A DNA stretch of 64,000 nucleotides from Salinicola lusitanus. Its GTDB lineage: Bacteria; Pseudomonadota; Gammaproteobacteria; Pseudomonadales; Halomonadaceae. The stretch lies in the NCBI RefSeq assembly GCF_003206045.1, contig NZ_PZJM01000006.1, positions 180,781-244,780 on the forward strand, in the 5' to 3' direction. Below the pieces are notes generated by a model. The model ran no database searches and was not told the DNA's origin. It saw only the letters and a program-made list of their open reading frames with translations. Positions 58,567 to 64,000 of the stretch are shown piece after piece (positions within the stretch are counted from its first letter, which is position 1; the number at the start of each line of letters is the position of its first letter). The translations under genes and the position numbers were made by a program.

Positions 58567-59784
58567 ATGAGATCGCCCAACCGTCATTTTTTCGTGTCGC
58601 TGCTGCTGTCGCGGCTGGCGGACCAGATGCTGCTGTTCCTGGTGCCGCTGGTGATCTATCAGTTGACCGGCAGTGTCGCCTGGTCGGGTCTGGCGTTCTT
58701 CTTCGAGACCCTGCCACGGTTTCTGGCCTTTCCTTTGTGCGGTCAGCTCTGCGATCGTCACCGCAACGATCGGTTGCTGCGATCCAGCCAGCGCTGGCGC
58801 ATGGCGACGTGCATCGCAGCGATCCTGGGCTATCTGGCGATGCCCCATGTGGCATGGTTGATCGGCCTGTCGGCGCTGGTCGGCGTATTGTCGACCCAGG
58901 GCGTGATGGCGCGAGAGATGCTGTTGGTGCAGGCCTTCGGTGCCACTCGCTACGAGCGGCTCGTCTCCCACGCCCAACTGTTCGACCAGGTGGGGACGGT
59001 ACTTGGCCCGCTGGTGGCGGCGGCGCTGCTGGCGCGGCTCGAGTGGGAGGCGGTGGTGGTGGTGATCGCGCTCGGTTTCGCGCTCGGCGATCTCGCGATC
59101 TGGCGCTGGCAGCGCCTGGCCAGACCCGAGTTGCCGACGCCGCGACCGAATGCCGCCAACGGGTATCGGGCGCTGCTGATCGCGGGCCGTCATCTCCGCG
59201 TGAGTCCCGCGCTGCCGGCATCGATTGGCCTGGCAATGGCCGTCAATCTACTGCTGGGAACGCTGCTGGCCACGGCGCCCGCCGTGGTCACCGGCGTTCA
59301 GAGCCACGGCGAAATCTACTATGGCGTGTTGCAGGCCGGCGGTGCGCTGGCCACGGTGTTGGTGTTGCTGTTCACGGCAAGATCGCTGATACCGGCGGAC
59401 CGGCTCGGGCTGCTGGCCTATGCGACGATGGCGCTAGGCGGGCTGATGGCGAGCGTGACCGCGATCTCGTCGCTCTACGCGCTCGGATTTCTGCTGGTGA
59501 TCGGTTTCGACAAGATGTTCAGTGTCTCGATTCGCAGCCTGCGCCGTCGGGTGATTCCCTCGGAAGACTTCGGCAAGACCACGGGGCTGGTGGTGATGCT
59601 CAACAATCTGACTCAGCCGCTGGGCGGGTTGATCGTGAGCACGACGGCGGGGTTTCTGGCGACGGGCTCGATCCTGCTGGCGGTCGCACTCGTCATGGTT
59701 TTCGCCGGGGTGTTCATCCTGTGGCGCTACCGTGAACATGTGCTGCCGTCGCTTGGGCAGTGCCAGCAGAGCGATAGCCGGTAA
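58567..59784 (+). CDS. MFS transporter, EntS/MFS_3-like
   Basis: 405 residues, twelve membrane segments. SRLADQMLLFLVPLVIYQLTGSVAWSGLAFFFETLPRFLAFPLCGQLCDRHRNDRLLR holds the MFS loop 2-3 motif (GxLxDRxxRxxLL). Resembles EntS/MFS_3-type exporters of siderophores and drugs, not more specifically. Inverted-repeat terminator follows at 59790. Confidence 0.87.
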   Translation: MRSPNRHFFVSLLLSRLADQMLLFLVPLVIYQLTGSVAWSGLAFFFETLPRFLAFPLCGQLCDRHRNDRLLRSSQRWRMATCIAAILGYLAMPHVAWLIGLSALVGVLSTQGVMAREMLLVQAFGATRYERLVSHAQLFDQVGTVLGPLVAAALLARLEWEAVVVVIALGFALGDLAIWRWQRLARPELPTPRPNAANGYRALLIAGRHLRVSPALPASIGLAMAVNLLLGTLLATAPAVVTGVQSHGEIYYGVLQAGGALATVLVLLFTARSLIPADRLGLLAYATMALGGLMASVTAISSLYALGFLLVIGFDKMFSVSIRSLRRRVIPSEDFGKTTGLVVMLNNLTQPLGGLIVSTTAGFLATGSILLAVALVMVFAGVFILWRYREHVLPSLGQCQQSDSR

Positions 59785-59789
59785 CGAGT

Positions 59790-59812
59790 ACGGGCCGCCA
59801 CTGGCGGCCCGT
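59790..59812. terminator. Bidirectional hairpin between MFS and aldehyde dehydrogenase genes
   Basis: 10-bp perfect stem (59790-59799 with 59803-59812), loop 3, between convergent genes. No long T-run. Confidence 0.7.
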
Positions 59813-59835
59813 TAGCGGGAAAGTCGGTGCTTCGA

Positions 59836-61311
59836 TCAGGAATAGTGCACGTACATCGTCTTGCTCTTGACGTAGGCTTCCAGCCCGTACTTGCCGTCTT
59901 CGCCGCCGAGACCACTGTTGCGATACCCCTTGTGGAAGCCCTGGACGGATTCGCCGGCACCGCGGTTGACGTAGATCTCGCCGAAGTCGAGCTCACGGGT
60001 CAGCGCCATCAGGTGCTTGACGTTCTGGGTGAACACATAGGCGGATAGGCCGTACTCCGAGGCGTTGGCGTACGCCATCGCCTGTTCGAAGTCGTCGACC
60101 TTCATGATCGGCGCCACCGGACCGAAGATCTCCTCCTTCATGATATCCATGTCGTTGTCGACGTCGGTCAGTATCGTCGGCGCGTAGTAGTTGCCCTTGT
60201 CGTAGTCGCCACCGGTCAGCCGCTTGCCGCCGGTCAACAGTTGCGCGCCCTGGCTCTGGGCGTGCTCGACCATCTTGTGGATCTTGTCGAGCTCCCCGGC
60301 GTTGATCTTGGGTCCCATGTCGACATCCTCGTCGGTCAGCGGGTTGCCCACCTTGAGCGCCTCGACGCGCTGCTTGAAGCGCTCCAGGAAGCGATCGTAG
60401 ATACCGGACTGGACGTACATGCGCTCGTTGCAGGTGCAGACCTGGCCGCAGTTGTTGTAGCGCGAGGCGATGGCGGCATCGACCGCCGGATCGAGATCGG
60501 CATCGTCGAGCACGATGAACGGTGCCTTGCCGCCCAGCTCGAGACGCACGATCTTGAGATGCTCGGCAGCGGCCTTGTTGATCTCGCGGCCGCCGCGCAC
60601 GCTGCCGGTCATGCTGACCAGTTGGGTGATCGGGCTGGTGATCAGGTGATTGCCGATGTCACGGCCGCGACCGTTGATCAGATTGACGACGCCATCGGGA
60701 ATGCCGGCCTGACGCGCCAGCTCGACGATCTCCAGCGCGGTCAGCGGCGTCTCTTCCGAGGGCTTGAGCACGATGGTGTTGCCCGCGGCCAGCGCCGGGC
60801 CGAGCTTGCGACCGATCAGCGCGGCGGGGAAGTTCCAGGCGGTGATGCCGACCACCACGCCATGCGGCACCTTCTGGATCCAGATCTGCTCGTCGGGGTC
60901 GTCCGCCGGGATGATGTCGCCCTCGAGCCGGCGGGTGTTTTCCGCCGCGAAGCGGATCAGGTCGCAGCACATGCCGACGTCCGCATCGGCTTCCGAGAGC
61001 GGCTTGCCTTGCTCGGTAGTGATCAGCCGGGCCAGACGGTCCCGGTTGTCCTGGATCAGATCCACCAGCTTGTAGAGATGATCGGCGCGCTCGACGGCAG
61101 TCTTGCGTGACCAGGCGGGGAAGGCGTCCTGCGCTGCCTGGAGTGCCTGGTCGGCCAGCTTTTCATCGGCCAGTCGGGCCCGTGCAATGACCTCGCCGGT
61201 GGCGGGATTGAGGACGTCCAGCAACTCGCCGTCACCGGTGAGCCACTGGCCACCAATGAACTGGTTGTAGACGTCGACGCCGTTCTGCTGCGCTTTGAGT
61301 GACTGACTCAT
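59836..61311 (-). CDS. aldA: Lactaldehyde/glycolaldehyde dehydrogenase AldA-like
   Basis: 491 residues, ALDH superfamily, NAD-dependent, closely following E. coli AldA. Catalytic Cys292 in CGQVCTCNERMYVQ and Glu258 in LELGGKAPFIVLDDADLD. C-terminal GFHKGYRNSGLGGEDGKYGLEAY matches AldA's QGFHAGWRKSGIGGADGKHGLHEY. AldA oxidises lactaldehyde, glycolaldehyde and similar. N-terminal MSQSLKAQQNGVDVYNQFIGGQWL. Stands alone. No fuc or rha genes are near, so the substrate is inferred from family only. Confidence 0.92.
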   Translation of the reverse strand: MSQSLKAQQNGVDVYNQFIGGQWLTGDGELLDVLNPATGEVIARARLADEKLADQALQAAQDAFPAWSRKTAVERADHLYKLVDLIQDNRDRLARLITTEQGKPLSEADADVGMCCDLIRFAAENTRRLEGDIIPADDPDEQIWIQKVPHGVVVGITAWNFPAALIGRKLGPALAAGNTIVLKPSEETPLTALEIVELARQAGIPDGVVNLINGRGRDIGNHLITSPITQLVSMTGSVRGGREINKAAAEHLKIVRLELGGKAPFIVLDDADLDPAVDAAIASRYNNCGQVCTCNERMYVQSGIYDRFLERFKQRVEALKVGNPLTDEDVDMGPKINAGELDKIHKMVEHAQSQGAQLLTGGKRLTGGDYDKGNYYAPTILTDVDNDMDIMKEEIFGPVAPIMKVDDFEQAMAYANASEYGLSAYVFTQNVKHLMALTRELDFGEIYVNRGAGESVQGFHKGYRNSGLGGEDGKYGLEAYVKSKTMYVHYS

Positions 61312-61487
61312 CCTGATGTCTCCTTGTCTGACGTGACGACAGAATCTGTCGTCAATCGGTCACCAATCAATGTGACCTTGCGACCTCAAGGTGGTAGACG
61401 AAAGAGGGTATGACAAGGAGGTCACGGGGGCTCAGGAGGAATAGGCATGTCTTCCCGCCGATTGTTGCAATCGGGAAGAGACCCGAA

Positions 61488-61775
61488 TCAACGAATCAGC
61501 CAGCTTAGTATCAGCAGCCCCAGCAGCAGCCAAACGATGCCGCCGACGATACCGCCGCGCACCAGCGAGCGGAGGCCGTTGATCAGCAGCAGCACGCCAA
61601 TCACCAGGACGGCGATGCTGAAGATCGAATCGCTGATGCCCAGCGAACCGGTCAACCCTTCGATGAAGCCGTCGATGGCCTGCCAGAGCCCGCCGAAGAT
61701 GCCGTGCAGCCCGTTGATCACGGCGCGAATCACGTTGCCGATCGCCTCGCCGAGCCAGTTGAAGAATCCATCCAT
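61488..61775 (-). CDS. Small hydrophobic membrane protein, unknown
   Basis: 95 residues. N-terminal half is amphipathic (FFNWLGEAIGNVIRAVINGLHGIFGGLWQAIDGFIEGL); second half has two helices (SIFSIAVLVIGVLLLINGL, GIVGGIVWLLLGLLILSWL). Ribosome site weak. No family known. 21 bases downstream of nfo, same strand, so it may be cotranscribed. Confidence 0.6.
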   Translation of the reverse strand: MDGFFNWLGEAIGNVIRAVINGLHGIFGGLWQAIDGFIEGLTGSLGISDSIFSIAVLVIGVLLLINGLRSLVRGGIVGGIVWLLLGLLILSWLIR

Positions 61776-61796
61776 GGTGAGGTCTGTCCTGAAAAG

Positions 61797-62645
61797 TTAA
61801 TCGGCGTGCTGCTGATCGCGCAGCCACTGGATCTCGTCCGGCCAGATCGCCGGCTCGACGGTTTCCAGTATCAGCGGTATCTCATCGGTGCGGGGGTCGC
61901 GCATCAACGCGGTGAATCCCGCCAGGCCGATATTACCCTTGCCGAGGCTGTGGTGACGGTCGACCCGACTGGCGAACTCGCTCTTGGCATCGTTGAGGTG
62001 CATGCCGCGAAGAAATCGAGCACCAACCACGCGCTCGAACTCGTCGAGCATTGCAATGGCGTCCGCCTCGGTACGCAGGTCGTAGCCGGCGGCGAAGGCG
62101 TGACAGGTATCGATGCAGGCACCCACGCGGGACTTGTCGTCGACCTGTTCGATGATCTCGGCCAATTGCTCGAACCGGAAACCGAGATTCGAACCCTGGC
62201 CGGCAGTATTTTCGATCACCGCGACCACCGAGTGGGTCGCCGCATGGGTCTCGTTGATCGACTCCGCGATCCGCGCCAGGCAGTCGCGCTCGCTGATCTT
62301 GTTGAGATGGCTGCCAGGATGGAAGTTGAGCAGCGTCAGCCCCAGTTGCTCACAGCGCTGACACTCGTCGAGAAAGGCCGCGCGGGATTTGGCCAGCCCC
62401 TCCGGTTCGGGGTGGCCCAGATTGATCAGGTAGCTGTCATGGGGAAGTATCTGACCCGGGCCAAAACCCTGCTCGCGACAGGCGGTCTTGAATGCCTCGA
62501 TCGTACGCTCTTCCAGGGGCTTGGCCTTCCACTGGCGCTGATTCTTGGTGAACAGCGCAAAAGCGTTGGCGCCGATCTCGGTGGCGCGACTCACGGCCTG
62601 ATCGACACCGCCCGCGGCGCTGACGTGGGCTCCGATGGTTTTCAT
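61797..62645 (-). CDS. nfo: Deoxyribonuclease IV (endonuclease IV)
   Basis: 282 residues, TIM-barrel AP endonuclease with three zinc ions. [43 protein letters not shown] (His), [13 protein letters not shown] (Glu), [17 protein letters not shown] (Asp, His), [22 protein letters not shown] and the final LILETVEP are the family motifs, covering all zinc ligands. It cuts abasic sites and oxidised 3' ends. Length equals E. coli Nfo (285). Confidence 0.97.
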   Translation of the reverse strand: MKTIGAHVSAAGGVDQAVSRATEIGANAFALFTKNQRQWKAKPLEERTIEAFKTACREQGFGPGQILPHDSYLINLGHPEPEGLAKSRAAFLDECQRCEQLGLTLLNFHPGSHLNKISERDCLARIAESINETHAATHSVVAVIENTAGQGSNLGFRFEQLAEIIEQVDDKSRVGACIDTCHAFAAGYDLRTEADAIAMLDEFERVVGARFLRGMHLNDAKSEFASRVDRHHSLGKGNIGLAGFTALMRDPRTDEIPLILETVEPAIWPDEIQWLRDQQHAD

Positions 62646-62832
62646 GAGGTCATCCAATCCTTGGGCTGGCGCTCGCAGTGTAGCAGCCGCGCCATGGCGG
62701 TGTCCTGAGGCGGGAGGGGTGGCAAGGCGGGAGTGAAGAGTCGCTGCGCGATGCCGATAACTGTTCTGATCGGCATGCCTGCCGACGCCCGGTGGATTTA
62801 CCGGCCCCGACAACAAGATCGTGAGAGACGCC

Positions 62833-64000
62833 ATGGATTCATCGTTTTCGTCCAGGGACCTGCTGACCGGTGTCTACGTTCGCGCCAATCGCCTGATGGC
62901 GCTGCTGCTGGTCGTTCTTGGTGTCACGACACTAGGAATGGCCGCCGTGCACGGTCTGTGGTGGCCTGCCCTCGTGGTGGGATTGCCGGCCAGTATCATA
63001 CCCATCGTGATGATCCGGTGCTGGCCGACTGCGCTGACGACGCGGCTGTGCGTGGCGACGGCGTTCATGGTCCATGCGGGGCTGCAGATCCACCTGCTGC
63101 TGGGGATGATCGAGGGGCACTTCGTCATCTTCGTGCTGCTGTCGATCCTGCTGGCGTATCGCGACTGGCGAGTGCTCGCCTGCGGCGCGGGAGTGATAGC
63201 GGGTCACCACCTGCTGTTCTGCTACCTGCAACATCAGGGGTGGGACATCTATGTGATGCCGCAATCGCACATGATGGCCTATCTGCCGATGGTCCTGATC
63301 CACGCCGCCTACGTGGTCGTCCAGACGGTGGTGCTGGGGTTCCTGGCGCGCCAGATGGCACGTGACGCCATCAGCGCCGAGGAGCTGAGCCGTCTCAGCA
63401 GGCACATCGGGCGCCGTGAAGGCATCTTCGATCTCGGGTTCGACGATACGACGATGCTCAGCCACGTCGGTGGGGAGTTCAAGCGCACGATGCAGGTCGT
63501 GCGCGCGACGCTCGGGCGCGTGAAGACGACGCTCGTCGAGGTCGCGGCGGTATCCACCACGATCAATCACGGCAACGACGAGCTTGCTGATCGCAATCGC
63601 CGGCAGGAGACGGCGCTGGTCCGCACCCAAGGTAAACTCGAGGCGATCGGCGGCTCCGTGCAGGAAAACAGCGACCATGCCCAACGCGCCAGTATGCTGG
63701 CCAGCGAAGCCGGCGACGTGGCGGACGAGGGCCAGCGGATGGTTAACGCATTGACGGGGGCAATGCATCAGCTGCGCGAAAGCTCGAACAGGATCACCGA
63801 AATCACCGATCTGATCGACAGTATTGCCTTTCAGACCAATATCCTGGCGCTCAATGCTGCCGTGGAGGCGGCGCGCGCAGGGGAAAGCGGGCGTGGCTTT
63901 GCGGTCGTCGCCGGCGAAGTGCAGGCGCTGGCGAATCGCAGCGCCGAAGCGTCCCGCGATATCAGGGCGCTGATTGGCGAGTCTCGGCAGCAAGTCGTGA
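62833..64000 (+). CDS. Methyl-accepting chemotaxis protein, C-terminus beyond the window
   Basis: Reads 389 codons to the window end without stop. About six membrane segments in residues 18-175 and no periplasmic domain: [51 protein letters not shown] carry several histidines in the membrane. Then a coiled-coil linker, and signalling tip [43 protein letters not shown]. The missing end should carry the last methylation helix. Ligand unknown; the tip motif indicates a chemotaxis type 40H or 44H class (inference). Confidence 0.9.
   Translation, partial: MDSSFSSRDLLTGVYVRANRLMALLLVVLGVTTLGMAAVHGLWWPALVVGLPASIIPIVMIRCWPTALTTRLCVATAFMVHAGLQIHLLLGMIEGHFVIFVLLSILLAYRDWRVLACGAGVIAGHHLLFCYLQHQGWDIYVMPQSHMMAYLPMVLIHAAYVVVQTVVLGFLARQMARDAISAEELSRLSRHIGRREGIFDLGFDDTTMLSHVGGEFKRTMQVVRATLGRVKTTLVEVAAVSTTINHGNDELADRNRRQETALVRTQGKLEAIGGSVQENSDHAQRASMLASEAGDVADEGQRMVNALTGAMHQLRESSNRITEITDLIDSIAFQTNILALNAAVEAARAGESGRGFAVVAGEVQALANRSAEASRDIRALIGESRQQVV

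Overview
The window looks like chromosomal DNA of a GC-rich gammaproteobacterium, most likely a member of the Halomonadaceae (Halomonas, Salinicola or a relative). The basis is high GC with GC-ending codons, the mix of core genes (alaA, htpX, rbgA-type GTPase, queF, nadK, pepN, yajQ, cysE, nfo), several DUF families common in Halomonas and Pseudomonas (DUF1853, DUF6314, DUF1654, DUF2797, DUF1315), and many small stress-type proteins. The genus assignment is inference. No phage structural genes, complete IS elements, rRNA genes or CRISPR arrays were seen.

Layout. 0-9.3 kb: ECF sigma factor/anti-sigma pair with a DUF3455 secreted protein, a CodB-type permease, HtpX, AlaA, an RbgA/YlqF GTPase, a broken integrase tail, an LprI-like protein and MsrB. 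9.3-10.1 kb: a tRNA-Glu/tRNA-Gly array with a consensus promoter and tRNA-derived spacer repeats. 10.4-14.9 kb: ABC-2 exporter, QueF, nitroreductase, tRNA-Ser, amino-acid racemase. 15.0-23.2 kb: a six-gene minus-strand catabolic operon (PdxA2-like dehydrogenase, TctC-TctB-TctA tripartite tricarboxylate transporter, SAF-domain oxidoreductase, TIM-barrel isomerase/epimerase) opposite a GntR/FCD regulator, with a perfect operator in the shared promoter.

23.9-29.0 kb: a 5 kb island lying between tRNA-Gly(CCC) and an exact 24-bp copy of its 3' end. It holds a decayed integrase, a DUF1654 protein, manganese catalase, a Crp/Fnr regulator, small stress-type proteins and an LprI gene fragment. From 29.0 to 31.5 kb more small orphan genes follow.

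31.5-44.1 kb: DUF6314, EamA transporter, DUF1853, CysE, a SleB-like hydrolase, a haem-oxygenase-like ABM protein, LysR, a glyoxalase-like protein, a class V aminotransferase, then a four-gene operon (DUF3100 permease, M20 amidohydrolase, 3-hydroxyisobutyrate dehydrogenase-like, aldehyde dehydrogenase) for an unknown substrate. 44.3-46.8 kb: a PQQ dehydrogenase whose membrane anchor is a separate gene.

47.2-64.0 kb: mainly housekeeping: NAD kinase, metallophosphoesterase, rhomboid protease, DUF1315/DUF2797, a RimK-like ATP-grasp protein divergent from a GNAT enzyme, YajQ, DOPA-dioxygenase-like YgiD, YbaN, PepN, an MFS exporter, AldA-type dehydrogenase, endonuclease IV and an MCP cut off by the window end.

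Three tRNA loci (Gly-GCC, Ser-GGA, Gly-CCC) carry extra copies of their own 3' ends, and there are two independent integrase remnants, so the window records repeated site-specific integration and decay. The least explained parts are the two catabolic operons, the tRNA-Gly-derived 75-bp units, and the cluster of small island genes.
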